Shown: piece after piece, positions 41,285-50,039 of the stretch | Layout of the letters: every line of letters starts with the position of its first letter | Numbering within the stretch: position 1 is the first letter of the stretch | From: Lentzea albidocapillata | Lineage (GTDB): Bacteria; Actinomycetota; Actinomycetes; Mycobacteriales; Pseudonocardiaceae | NCBI RefSeq assembly: GCF_000719115.1 | Contig: NZ_JOEA01000006.1 | Span: 124,001-188,000 of the forward strand | Length of the DNA stretch: 64,000 nucleotides | Direction: 5' to 3' | Program-made: the position numbers and the translations under genes | Notes under the pieces: model-generated | The model's input: the letters and a program-made list of their open reading frames with translations, nothing else | What the model was told of the DNA's origin: nothing | The model's database searches: none

Positions 41285-42328
41285 ATGGTGGAGGGTCTGA
41301 AGAGCATCGACTGGTACCGGTTGCGCGGTCACGACGGGTACGCCGACGACCTTCCCAGGTTGCTGAGGCAGGCCCGGACCTCCGTCGAGCCGCACGAGGA
41401 GCTGGTACGCCACCTGTGCGCCGACGAGTCCGCCGTCAGCGAGGCGACGGCGGCGGCGTGGCCGTTCCTGCTGGACCTGGTCGCCCACGACAACACTCCC
41501 GGCCGCGAGTGGCTGCTCGAGAACCTGTGCGGCGGCATCGCGGCCGCCGCCGGCAGCCTCCCCGACGGCGTCCACCCGAGCTGGCCACCCGCGTGGGAGG
41601 CGTCGAAACCGGCTCTGCTGGCATTGCTCGACCACAGCTCGGCGACGGTGCGGCGGGGTGTGTTGTTCGTGCTCGGGCAAGGGCGCGGGGACAGTGCGCC
41701 GGTGCTGCCCGCCCTGACGCGGCGGTGGGAACTGGAAACCGATCCGGCCACGCGGTTGTGCCTCGTGCTCGTCGCGACGGAGTTCGCCGGGCGGGGCGAC
41801 GAGGCCGCGGCCTCGTGGCTGCTGGAGTTGCCGGTTACCGGCGACGAGCCGCAGGCGCGGCTCCTGGTGTCCGCGGCGACCAGGCCGGACGCCGACGTGA
41901 TCCTGCGCGGGCTGACCGGGGACCTGGAGCTGTTCCTGAGTACCGGGTCGTTCGAGATGGGCTACGAAGAGGTGCTGGAGCACGTGCTCTGGCTGGTGGG
42001 GCCCAAGGACTTCGAGGGCATGGACCTCGTGCTGGCGCTGGTGGACGTGCTGCCGTGGCGGACCGAAGCGCTCGACCACCTGCGCCGGCTCTTCGAACGC
42101 GACACGACGGACGTGGGCCTGGTCGTGCCGTTCGTGCCGGTGTGGGCGGCCGACCCGGACGTGCGGCTGCGGGCCTTCGCGGTGTGGCTGGTCGGCGTCG
42201 CGAGGGCCCGGGAGTACACCGATGTCGTCGCCGCGGCGGTGCACGACCACGCCGTGACCTCGTTGGGCCAGCGGGTGTCGACGCTGGCCACGTCGGTGCT
42301 GCTGGAGCTGCGAGAAAGCCCTGCCTGA
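41285..42328 (+). CDS. HEAT-repeat-like protein, unknown function
   Basis: The 347-residue protein is almost entirely helical, with repeating pairs of helices that resemble HEAT/armadillo units: SEATAAAWPFLLDLVAHDNTPGREWLLENL, KPALLALLDHSSATVRRGVLFVLGQG, SAPVLPALTRRWELETDPATRLCLVLVATEFAG and DPDVRLRAFAVWLVGVA. No enzymatic motif is seen, nor any signal peptide. Such proteins often act as protein-protein interaction scaffolds. It stands between the subtilase terminator and aspS and does not obviously belong to either. Confidence 0.65.
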   Translation: MVEGLKSIDWYRLRGHDGYADDLPRLLRQARTSVEPHEELVRHLCADESAVSEATAAAWPFLLDLVAHDNTPGREWLLENLCGGIAAAAGSLPDGVHPSWPPAWEASKPALLALLDHSSATVRRGVLFVLGQGRGDSAPVLPALTRRWELETDPATRLCLVLVATEFAGRGDEAAASWLLELPVTGDEPQARLLVSAATRPDADVILRGLTGDLELFLSTGSFEMGYEEVLEHVLWLVGPKDFEGMDLVLALVDVLPWRTEALDHLRRLFERDTTDVGLVVPFVPVWAADPDVRLRAFAVWLVGVARAREYTDVVAAAVHDHAVTSLGQRVSTLATSVLLELRESPA

Positions 42329-42394
42329 AAATCTGTCGGTGGCTGCAGCTAGCCTTGACGGCAAAGATGACTTCGTCTACAAGGAGCCACCACC

Positions 42395-44194
42395 GTGTTG
42401 CGCACGCACGAGGCCGGATCACTCCGGGCCGAGCACGCCGGGCAGTCCGTCACCCTCACCGGGTGGGTCGCTCGCCGGCGGGATCACGGCGGTGTCATCT
42501 TCATCGACCTCCGCGACGCCAGTGGTGTCGCCCAGGTCGTGTTCCGCGAGGGCGAGATGGCCGAGCGCGCGCACCGGTTGCGCAGCGAGTACGTCATCAA
42601 GGTCACCGGTGAGGTGAGCAAGCGTCCCGAGGGCAGCGACAACCCCGAGCTGGCCACCGGTGCCATCGAGGTCTACGTGAGCGAGCTCGAGGTCCTCAAC
42701 GAGGCCGCGCCGCTGCCGTTCCAGGTCGAGAGCGACGTGGAGCCCGGCGAGGAGGCCCGCCTCAAGCACCGCTACCTCGACCTGCGCCGGTCCGGTCCGG
42801 CCACGGCCATCCGGCTGCGCAGCGAGGTCAGCCGCATCGCCCGCGAGGTGCTGCACGGCGAGAAGTTCGTCGAGATCGAGACGCCGACGCTGACCCGTTC
42901 CACGCCCGAGGGCGCGCGTGACTTCCTGGTGCCGGCGCGGCTGCGTCCGGGCAGCTGGTACGCGCTGCCGCAGTCGCCGCAGCTGTTCAAGCAGCTGCTC
43001 ATGGTCGGTGGCATGGAGCGCTACTACCAGATCGCGCGCTGCTACCGCGACGAGGACTTCCGCGCCGACCGCCAGCCGGAGTTCACCCAGCTCGACCTCG
43101 AGATGAGCTTCGTCGAGCAGGACGACGTCATCGGCCTGACCGAGAAGCTGCTCGCCGCGATCTGGAAGGAGACCAAGGGCGTCGACCTGCAGTTGCCGTT
43201 CCGCCGGATCTCCTACGCCGACGCGATGGCCAAGTACGGCTCGGACAAGCCGGACCTGCGCTTCGAGCTCGAGCTCACCGACCTGACCGAGTACTTCAAG
43301 GACACGACGTTCCGCGTGTTCCAGGCGCCGTACGTCGGTGCCGTCGTCATGCCGGGTGGTGCCTCGCAGCCGCGCCGCACGCTCGACGCGTGGCAGGAGT
43401 TCGCCAAGCAGCGCGGCCACAAGGGGCTCGCGTACGTGCTGGTCGGTGAGGACGGCACGCTGGGCGGCCCGGTCGCGAAGAACCTCACCGACGCCGAGCG
43501 CGAGGGTCTCGCGAAGGCCGCCGGCGCCAACGCGGGCGACTGCATCTTCTTCGGCGCGGGCGACCCGCGTGACGCGCGTGCCCTGCTGGGCGCGGCCCGG
43601 GTCGAGATCGCGCACCGCGTCGGCCTGATCGACGAGAACGCCTGGGCGTTCGGCTGGGTCGTCGACTTCCCGATGTTCGAGTCGGTCGACAAGCTCGAGG
43701 CCGGCGACGTCGCCGTCGGCGGCAGCAACTGGACGGCGCTGCACCACGCGTTCACCTCGCCGACCCCGGAGTGGATCGACACCTTCGAGGAGAACCCCGG
43801 CAACGCGCTGGCCTACGCCTACGACGTGATCCTCAACGGCAACGAGCTCGGCGGTGGCTCGATCCGTATCCACCGCGCGGACGTGCAGCAGCGCGCGTTC
43901 AACGTCATGGGCATCGGTGCCGAGGAGGCGCAGGAGAAGTTCGGCTTCCTGCTCGACGCGTTCAAGTTCGGCGCGCCGCCCCACGGCGGCATCGCGCTCG
44001 GCTGGGACCGCCTCTGCATGCTGCTCGCGGGTGCCGACTCGATCCGCGAGGTCATCGCGTTCCCGAAGTCGGGCGGCGGCTACGACCCGCTGACGGCCGC
44101 TCCGGCGCCCATCACGGCGCTGCAGCGCAAGGAGGCCGGTGTGGACGCGAAGCCCCAGGAGAAGGCGGAGCAGAAGGCCGAGCCGAAGGCCTGA
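42395..44194 (+). CDS. aspS: Aspartate--tRNA ligase
   Basis: The 599-residue protein is a bacterial-type AspRS. It has an N-terminal OB-fold anticodon domain ([21 protein letters not shown]), class II motif 1 ([23 protein letters not shown]), flipping and QSPQ loops ([17 protein letters not shown]), motif 2 ([25 protein letters not shown]), a GAD insertion domain, and motif 3 ([15 protein letters not shown]). The C-terminus carries an Ala/Lys/Glu-rich tail. GTG at 42395 follows AAGGAG by 9 bp. Many actinobacterial AspRS also charge tRNA-Asn; specificity is not evident here. Confidence 0.97.
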   Translation: MLRTHEAGSLRAEHAGQSVTLTGWVARRRDHGGVIFIDLRDASGVAQVVFREGEMAERAHRLRSEYVIKVTGEVSKRPEGSDNPELATGAIEVYVSELEVLNEAAPLPFQVESDVEPGEEARLKHRYLDLRRSGPATAIRLRSEVSRIAREVLHGEKFVEIETPTLTRSTPEGARDFLVPARLRPGSWYALPQSPQLFKQLLMVGGMERYYQIARCYRDEDFRADRQPEFTQLDLEMSFVEQDDVIGLTEKLLAAIWKETKGVDLQLPFRRISYADAMAKYGSDKPDLRFELELTDLTEYFKDTTFRVFQAPYVGAVVMPGGASQPRRTLDAWQEFAKQRGHKGLAYVLVGEDGTLGGPVAKNLTDAEREGLAKAAGANAGDCIFFGAGDPRDARALLGAARVEIAHRVGLIDENAWAFGWVVDFPMFESVDKLEAGDVAVGGSNWTALHHAFTSPTPEWIDTFEENPGNALAYAYDVILNGNELGGGSIRIHRADVQQRAFNVMGIGAEEAQEKFGFLLDAFKFGAPPHGGIALGWDRLCMLLAGADSIREVIAFPKSGGGYDPLTAAPAPITALQRKEAGVDAKPQEKAEQKAEPKA

Positions 44195-44500
44195 CGATCT
44201 TTCGGCGGCGTGTCCCGGAACGTGGCCGGCGCGGAGGCAACCTGCCGGACGCCTCCGCGCGTCCCAGAACATGAGACCGGTTCGCCCGATCGAGCAACTA
44301 CTTGATCGGTATTGAGGAGCGCGGGCCGATCGATCCGCTTGATCGGCCCGTAGCGGGCAACGGAAGGTGTTTCCACACGTCCACACCTCGGAGGGGTCTC
44401 CGGGAACAGTGCGAGCCGTTACCAACGAGTGGTGGTGGTCGAGGCCTGGCCCGGTTAGCGTCGGTCCGGCTCACGGACATGGGGAGTAGGGTCGGAGGGG
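44195..44500. other. 306-bp non-coding interval with two hairpins after aspS
   Basis: No gene is seen here. GCGCGGAGGC (44229-44238) and GCCTCCGCGC (44251-44260) form a 10-bp hairpin with no T-run, probably the aspS terminator. GGGCCGATC (44323-44331) and GATCGGCCC (44341-44349) form a second 9-bp inverted repeat with a 9-bp spacer, followed by about 150 bp leading to the phosphotransferase-like gene. The second repeat could be an operator or a second terminator. No riboswitch or tRNA pattern is recognised. Confidence 0.6.
44229..44260 (+). terminator. Probable aspS terminator hairpin
   Basis: This is a perfect 10-bp GC-rich stem (GCGCGGAGGC and GCCTCCGCGC) with a 12-nt loop, 34 bp after the aspS stop. 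The missing T-run is usual for actinobacterial terminators. Confidence 0.65.
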
Positions 44501-45673
44501 ATGAGCGTGGAGATCACCGCGGGCCCTCCTGACACGACTTCACCTGAGATCGCAGACGCTGTCGTGGCGGCTGAGCGGGTACTGACCAAGCGACTGGGCG
44601 CACAGGTGCGCCTCGCTGACCCCGAGGCTCTCGGGGGTACCGGTCGTTCCGTCGTCATTCGCGTGAGAGTCGCTTCCTCGCCGTTCTCGATGCCACGCAC
44701 GCTGGTCGTGAAGCGCTATCCCGCCGGTACCGGCGACCGCGATCCGTGGGCGCACGAGGCCGTGAGCCACCAGCTGCTGACGGCCCTGCCGGCCGAAGAA
44801 CGCGCCACCCCCGAACTCTTCGCCCACGACGCGGCGTCGCGTCTCGTCGTGCTGGAAGACCTCGGTCGTGCGCCGAGGCTGTCCGAGAAGCTGCACGCCA
44901 AGGACGCGCGCGCCGCCGAACGTGGCCTGCTCTCGTGGGCACACGCCATGGGCCGCCTGCACGCCACGACGGCGGGCCGTGACGCGGACTTCGACGCGTT
45001 GATGCGCCGCGCCGGTGCGCAGTGCTGCCAGGACCCGATCGCGGTCGACGTGCACGCGGCGATCGCGGGCTTACCGGCGCTGCTCGAGTCCACTGTGGGC
45101 GTCGGCACGTCCACGCAGGCCATCGAGTACGCCGCCGGCGCCGCACGGGCGTTCAGCACCTCGCGGCGGCGTGCGTTCAGTCCGTCGTCGTCGTGCCCGG
45201 ACAACCACCTGGTCACCTCGCGCGGCGTCCGGTTCGTCGACTTCGAGGGCGGTTGCGTCCGCGACATCGTGTTCGACGCCGCCGCGTTGCGCGTGCCGTT
45301 CCCGTCCTGCTGGTGCGGCTGGGGCCTGCCACCGGGGATGTCCGAGGCCATGGTCGCCGCCTGGCGCGCGGAGGTCGGGTCGGTGTGGCCCGAGATGGAC
45401 GACGACGCGGTGTTCTTACCGCGGCTGCTGGAGGCCCAGCTGCTGTGGGTGTGGCTCGCGACGTGGCGGGCGCTGTCCAAGCCCATGCCGATCGTCGCCG
45501 ACGCTCCGCCGCGCAGCGTCGTGCTGACGGGCCGGTGGATCCGGTTGCGGTCCGACGCGTTGCTGCTGGGCGAGAAGACGGTTGCGTCGCACGCCGACGC
45601 GGTGATCGGCGCCCTGGCCGACCGCTACGGCCCCGAGGTGCTCGAACTCCCGCTTTACCCTGCATTTCGCTGA
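44501..45673 (+). CDS. APH/phosphotransferase-fold protein lacking the usual catalytic Asp
   Basis: The 390-residue protein has the aminoglycoside/choline kinase fold. The N-lobe has GGTGRSVVIRVRV and LVVKRYPAG (ATP-site Lys). RLVVLEDLGRAP is the hinge, LLSWAHAMGRLHA is helical, and FSPSSSCPDNHLVTSRGVRFVDFEGG covers the catalytic and metal-binding loops. The late Asp in FVDFEGG and the Asn in PDN are kept, but the position five residues before that Asn, normally the catalytic Asp, is Ser. It may therefore be an inactive or altered kinase. ATG or GTG alternatives are not obvious. It lies alone between aspS and an SGNH hydrolase. Confidence 0.75.
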   Translation: MSVEITAGPPDTTSPEIADAVVAAERVLTKRLGAQVRLADPEALGGTGRSVVIRVRVASSPFSMPRTLVVKRYPAGTGDRDPWAHEAVSHQLLTALPAEERATPELFAHDAASRLVVLEDLGRAPRLSEKLHAKDARAAERGLLSWAHAMGRLHATTAGRDADFDALMRRAGAQCCQDPIAVDVHAAIAGLPALLESTVGVGTSTQAIEYAAGAARAFSTSRRRAFSPSSSCPDNHLVTSRGVRFVDFEGGCVRDIVFDAAALRVPFPSCWCGWGLPPGMSEAMVAAWRAEVGSVWPEMDDDAVFLPRLLEAQLLWVWLATWRALSKPMPIVADAPPRSVVLTGRWIRLRSDALLLGEKTVASHADAVIGALADRYGPEVLELPLYPAFR

Positions 45674-45714
45674 ACCGTTCCCGCACGGTCATTCGCGGAT
45701 CACCGGGCCAGCTG

Positions 45715-46500
45715 ATGCTGTTTCGCGTGCTGGTGTTACTCGGTGACTCGACAGCGGTCGGGATCGGCGACCTCGTGCCCGGCGGGTGGCGCGGCTTCGG
45801 CCCGATCCTCTCCTCCGCCTACTCGGACAGCGGCTATCGCAACCACGCCGTCTCCGGCGCGCGGCTGGCGGACGTCAGACGCACCCAGCTGCCGCGGGCG
45901 TTGCGGGACAGGCCCAGTGCCGCCGTGGTCATCGCCGGTGTCAACGACACGCTGAGGTCGGACTTCTCCGTGCGGCGCATGCACGAGGACCTCGACCACG
46001 TCTGCCGCGAGCTGACCGAGGCCGGGGTCTCCGTCGTCACCGTGCGGTTCCACGACCAGGGCCGCGTGTTCAAGCTGCCCGGCAAGCTGCGGCGGGTCCT
46101 GAAGGACCGCATCGACGAGTACAACCGCGTGGTCGACGTGGTGGTGGCGCGGCACGGCGTGCGGTGCGTCGACCTGCACACGATGCCCGGCGCCTATGAG
46201 CTGGAGACGTGGGCGGTCGATCGGCTGCACCCGTCGGAGCGTGGTCACCGGATGCTGGCGCGGGCGTTCGCGACGGAGCTGCGCGCGCTGGGGCACCAGT
46301 TCGGCGAGATCAGCCTGGAGTGCTCCGGCGGGCGCGAGCTGACGGTGTGGCACCACATGGCGTGGTTGGTGCTCAAGGGGATTCCGTGGGTGTTCCGGCG
46401 GGGCACCGACCTGGTTCCGTTGCTGTGGAACGACGAGACGCCGGCCGAGGCGTGGCCGGTGCCGGGGGAGGTGTTCCCCGCCGACACCGGCCGCCTCTGA
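45715..46500 (+). CDS. SGNH/GDSL family hydrolase
   Basis: The ATG at 45715 gives MLFRVLVLLGDSTAVGIGD, so the catalytic Ser block (GDS) is at the start of the fold as in family members without signal peptides. The oxyanion blocks are SGARLAD (Gly) and VIAGVNDT (GxND); the Asp-His pair is DRLHPSERGH near residue 180. The C-terminal 60 residues extend beyond the core. The 261-residue protein is probably a cytosolic esterase or acyl hydrolase of unknown substrate. It follows the kinase-like gene by 41 bp and may share its transcript. Confidence 0.88.
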   Translation: MLFRVLVLLGDSTAVGIGDLVPGGWRGFGPILSSAYSDSGYRNHAVSGARLADVRRTQLPRALRDRPSAAVVIAGVNDTLRSDFSVRRMHEDLDHVCRELTEAGVSVVTVRFHDQGRVFKLPGKLRRVLKDRIDEYNRVVDVVVARHGVRCVDLHTMPGAYELETWAVDRLHPSERGHRMLARAFATELRALGHQFGEISLECSGGRELTVWHHMAWLVLKGIPWVFRRGTDLVPLLWNDETPAEAWPVPGEVFPADTGRL

Positions 46501-46503
46501 CGA

Positions 46504-48303
46504 TCAACCCAGGTCGTAGAGCGTCTGGCCGCCGGCCGTGGTGGCCTCGAAGTTCGCCGCGACCCACTCGCTGATGTCGCTGCCGCCACCGCCCCGGCCG
46601 CCCTCGACGTAGTAGCGCACCTTGCCGGCCGCGACGAGCGCCTTGAACTGGTCGAGCGTGGGCGCGGGATCGCTGCCGTTCCAGCCGCCGATCGCGATCA
46701 CCGAACGGCCGGACGCCAGCTGGAGCGACGCCGCGTTCTGGGCGCCGGTCGTCGCGGCCGCCCACTCGGTGCCGGTGGCCTTGAGCAGCTGCACGACCTC
46801 CGTGGACGACGTGCCCTCCCGCATGCCACCGCCCTGCTGGGAACGCGGGCCGGACAACGGGATCGAGCCGCTGTGCGTGACCGACGCGGTCGCCACGGCG
46901 TAGCCGGAGCTGCCGAGGAGCGCCGCCACGACCAGAACGCCCGCGAGCCGGCGCCGGTTCAGGCCGAACAGCAGCGCTGCTACGGCGATCGCGGTGACGG
47001 CCAGCAGGGCCCACCGCAGCCACGGCGTCCAGTCCGGGGTGCGGTCGAGCAGGATGAAGCCCCACACGCCGGTCGCCGCAACCATCGCTGTCAGCGCCAT
47101 CCGTACCGGGAAGTGGCCGCGGCCACGCCACAGTTCGCTTCCCGCGATGCCGGCGACCGCCGCGATCGCGGGGGCGAGCGCCACCGTGTAGTAGGGGTGC
47201 GTGATGCCGCTCATGAAGCTGAACACCGCGCCGCTCACGAGCAGCCAGCCACCCCAGACCACCAGCGCCGCACGGGTGCGGTCGGTGCGGGGTGCGCGGC
47301 GCAGGAACCACAGCCCGGCGCCGAGTCCGATCAGCGCGGCGGGCAGCAGCCAGGAGATCTCCGGGCCCATGCTGGCGCCGAACAGCCGTCCGATGCCCGT
47401 TTCGCCGCCGAAGCCGATGTTCCCGTTGCCACCGCCCATTCCTCCGCCGCCGGGCCCACCACCCGAACTGCCGAAGATGCGGCCGAGACCGTTGTAGCCG
47501 ATGGCGAGTTCCCACAGCGAGTTGTTGGTGGAGCCGCCGATGTACGGGCGGCTGTCCGCCGGCCACAGCTCGACCAGCGCGATGAACCACCCGGCCGAGA
47601 CGACGACCGCGACACCGGCACCGAGCAGGTGCAGCAGCCGCCTGAGCGGCGAGGTCGGGGCCGCGATCAGGTAGGCCAGCGCGAGGGCGGGCAGCACCAG
47701 GAACGCCTGCAGCATCTTGGTGAGGAACGCGAAACCGATCGCCGAGCCCGCGAGCGCCAGCCACAGCGGGCTCGCCTTCTCCAGCGCCCGCACCGTGCAG
47801 TACGCGGCCGCGACCATCAGCAGCACCAGCAGCGCGTCCGGCAGGTTGAACCGGAACATCAGCGTGGCGACGGGGGTGAGGGCGAAGGCCGCGCCGGCGA
47901 ACAACGCCGCCGCCGGGCCGGAGGTGCGTTTGACCGTCGCGTACAGCAGTCCTACCGCCGCAACGCCTTCCAGCGCCTGCGGGGCGAGCACGGCCCAGCT
48001 GGAGAAGCCGAACACCTTCGCGAACAGGCCGCTCACCCAGAGGAACGCGGGCGGCTTGTCGACCGTGATCGTGTTGCCGGGGTCGAGCGAACCGAACAGC
48101 AGCGCCTTCCAGCTCTGCGACGCCGCCTGCGTCGCCGCCGCGTAGAACTCGTTGCCGTAGCCGGAAGCGGTGAGGTTCCACAGGTACAGCACGGCGGTCG
48201 CCGCGAGCAGGCCGAAGAAGGCGAGGCGGTGCAACGTCTTCGTGTCCCGGCGCTGCTGAGGCTTCGGTGGAGTGACGGAAGCGGGGGCGAGCGTGGCGGT
48301 CAT
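46504..48303 (-). CDS. GT39-family membrane glycosyltransferase (YkcB-like), copy A
   Basis: The ATG at 48303 overlaps the stop of copy B by 4 bp; MTATLAPASVTPPKPQQ is a plausible cytosolic N-terminus. The 599-residue protein has about eleven to twelve transmembrane helices with the GT39/ArnT pattern. It has YGNEFYAAATQAASQSWKALLFG and a first-loop acidic motif region (GNTITVDKPPAFLWVSGL), followed by RFNLPDALLVLLMVAAAY. The extracellular C-terminal domain (~470-599) matches the YkcA/B-like domain. It probably transfers a sugar from polyprenyl phosphate to a cell-surface acceptor. A Gly-rich loop (GGGPGGGGMGGGNGN) is notable. Confidence 0.88.
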   Translation of the reverse strand: MTATLAPASVTPPKPQQRRDTKTLHRLAFFGLLAATAVLYLWNLTASGYGNEFYAAATQAASQSWKALLFGSLDPGNTITVDKPPAFLWVSGLFAKVFGFSSWAVLAPQALEGVAAVGLLYATVKRTSGPAAALFAGAAFALTPVATLMFRFNLPDALLVLLMVAAAYCTVRALEKASPLWLALAGSAIGFAFLTKMLQAFLVLPALALAYLIAAPTSPLRRLLHLLGAGVAVVVSAGWFIALVELWPADSRPYIGGSTNNSLWELAIGYNGLGRIFGSSGGGPGGGGMGGGNGNIGFGGETGIGRLFGASMGPEISWLLPAALIGLGAGLWFLRRAPRTDRTRAALVVWGGWLLVSGAVFSFMSGITHPYYTVALAPAIAAVAGIAGSELWRGRGHFPVRMALTAMVAATGVWGFILLDRTPDWTPWLRWALLAVTAIAVAALLFGLNRRRLAGVLVVAALLGSSGYAVATASVTHSGSIPLSGPRSQQGGGMREGTSSTEVVQLLKATGTEWAAATTGAQNAASLQLASGRSVIAIGGWNGSDPAPTLDQFKALVAAGKVRYYVEGGRGGGGSDISEWVAANFEATTAGGQTLYDLG

Positions 48304-50021
48304 GACGCGTCCAGTTCGTAGAGGGTGGCACCGGCGACGGTGGTCGCGGTGTAGTTCTCGGCGACCCACGCGGCGATGTCGTGGGCGGCGTCGCTGCCGG
48401 TCTCGCCCTGCATCATCCGGCCGGCGGCGACGTAATAGTGGATCTGTCCACTTCGGACCAACTCCTGGAACTCAGCCAGGGTCGGTGCGGGATCGGTGCC
48501 GTTGAAGCCGCCGAGCGCCATGACCGGCTGCCCGCTGGCGAGTTGGAGCCCGGCGGCGTTGTTGGAGCCGATCGTCGCGGCGGCCCACATGTAGGTGCTC
48601 GCGTTGTCCTGCAGGAGGGTCACGACCTCGGTGTCCGGTGTCGTGGCGTCGAGGAGTCCGCCGCCCATGCCGCCCATCCGGCCGTTCGACGGGCCCGCGA
48701 CGGGCAGCGCGCCGGTGTGCGGGGTGCTGACGGTGGCGAAGGAGTACGTGGTGGGACCGAGCAACGCGGCGATGAGCGCGACCGGGACGGCCCAGCGCAT
48801 CGACAGCACCAGGCCGACCGCGGCGATCAGTCCCGCCATGAGCACCAGCACCGCGACGGGCGTGGAGAACTCGTTGATCAGCACGTAGCACTGCAGCGCG
48901 CTCAGCGCGACGGAGCCCGAGAGCACCGCTGCCGCAACGGGTTCGCTGCGACGCTCCCAGAGCTCGGTGGCCGCGATGCCGACGACGGCGGCGATCGCGG
49001 GAGCCAGCGCCACGGTGTAGTAGGAGTGGATGATCCCGTTCATGAAGCTGAACACCCCGGCGGTGACGACGAGCCAGCCGCCCCACAGCGCGAGTGCGGT
49101 GCGGGCGCGTCCCTTCGTCAGCCACAGCCCGGCGACCAGCAGCACCACGGCGGCCGGCAGCAGCCACGCGATCTGACTGCCCATCTCGGCGCTCAACAGG
49201 CGGCTCCACCCGGCGGAACCCCAGCCGCGCCCGCCGCCGACGCTGCCCACCTCGTCACCGGTGAGGCGCCCGAAACCGTTGTAGCCCAAGGTCAGTTCGA
49301 GGACGCTGTTCGTCTGCGAGCCGCCGATGTAGGGGCGGTCCGGCGTCAGTTCGACGGCGGCGATCCACCAGCCGCCCGCGACGATCATGGCGCCCAGCGC
49401 ACCGGTCAGGTGCAGGATCCTCCTGCCGACCGTGGCGGGTGCGAAGATCAGGTACACCAGCGCGAACGCGGGCAGCACCAGGAACGCCTGCAGCATCTTG
49501 GTGAGGAAGCCGAATCCGATCGCCACGCCGGCGAGCGCGAGCCAGAACGGGCCGGCGTTCTCCACGGCGCGGGTCACGCAGTAGGCGCCCGCGATGAGCA
49601 GCAGCACCAGCAGAGCGTCCGGGTTGTTGAAGCGGAACATCAGCACCGCGACCGGGGTCAGCGCGAGCACGGCGCCGGAGATCAGCGCGGCCGCGGGGGA
49701 GAACCAGCGGCGCACCGTCGCGTACAGCAGCCAGACGCTGCCGACGCCCATCAACGCCTGCGGTACCAGGATGCTCCACGCGTTCACGCCGAACAGCCGC
49801 GCGGACAGGCCCATCACCCACAGCGAGGCGGGCGTCTTGTCGACGGTGATCGCGTTCGAGGCGTCCGAGGAGCCGAAGAACCACGCCTTCCAGCTCGTCG
49901 CACCGGCCTGTGCGGCGGCGGAGTAGTAGGCGTTGGCCCAGCCCGAGTCCCCCAGCCGCCACAGGTACAGCGCGCCGGTCGCGATCAGCAGGACCGCCAG
50001 CGCCAGGCGTTCTCGTCTCAT
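48300..50021 (-). CDS. GT39-family membrane glycosyltransferase (YkcB-like), copy B
   Basis: The 573-residue protein is a paralogue of the neighbouring gene. It has the same helical layout, first-loop segment NAITVDKTPASLWVMGL, RFNNPDALLVLLLIAGAYC and a C-terminal extracellular domain (WAAATIGSNNAAGLQLASGQPVMALGGFNGTDPAPTL). It starts at ATG 50021, 18 bp after the stop of the sensor kinase gene, so it is in the same operon. Tandem copies may heterodimerise or use different acceptors. The lipid-linked sugar donor is inferred from the family, not seen. Confidence 0.88.
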   Translation of the reverse strand: MRRERLALAVLLIATGALYLWRLGDSGWANAYYSAAAQAGATSWKAWFFGSSDASNAITVDKTPASLWVMGLSARLFGVNAWSILVPQALMGVGSVWLLYATVRRWFSPAAALISGAVLALTPVAVLMFRFNNPDALLVLLLIAGAYCVTRAVENAGPFWLALAGVAIGFGFLTKMLQAFLVLPAFALVYLIFAPATVGRRILHLTGALGAMIVAGGWWIAAVELTPDRPYIGGSQTNSVLELTLGYNGFGRLTGDEVGSVGGGRGWGSAGWSRLLSAEMGSQIAWLLPAAVVLLVAGLWLTKGRARTALALWGGWLVVTAGVFSFMNGIIHSYYTVALAPAIAAVVGIAATELWERRSEPVAAAVLSGSVALSALQCYVLINEFSTPVAVLVLMAGLIAAVGLVLSMRWAVPVALIAALLGPTTYSFATVSTPHTGALPVAGPSNGRMGGMGGGLLDATTPDTEVVTLLQDNASTYMWAAATIGSNNAAGLQLASGQPVMALGGFNGTDPAPTLAEFQELVRSGQIHYYVAAGRMMQGETGSDAAHDIAAWVAENYTATTVAGATLYELDAS

Positions 50022-50039
50022 GGGGACGAGAATCGCGGC

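Noticed and set aside
42355..42383. TTGACG-N17-TACAAG upstream of aspS as a promoter
   Set aside because: The -35 is good but the -10 lacks the final T and part of the consensus; not firm enough to list.
44195..44500. A tRNA or small RNA gene in the gap after aspS
   Set aside because: The two inverted repeats do not form a cloverleaf, and no TpsiC-like GTTCRANYC block is placed correctly.
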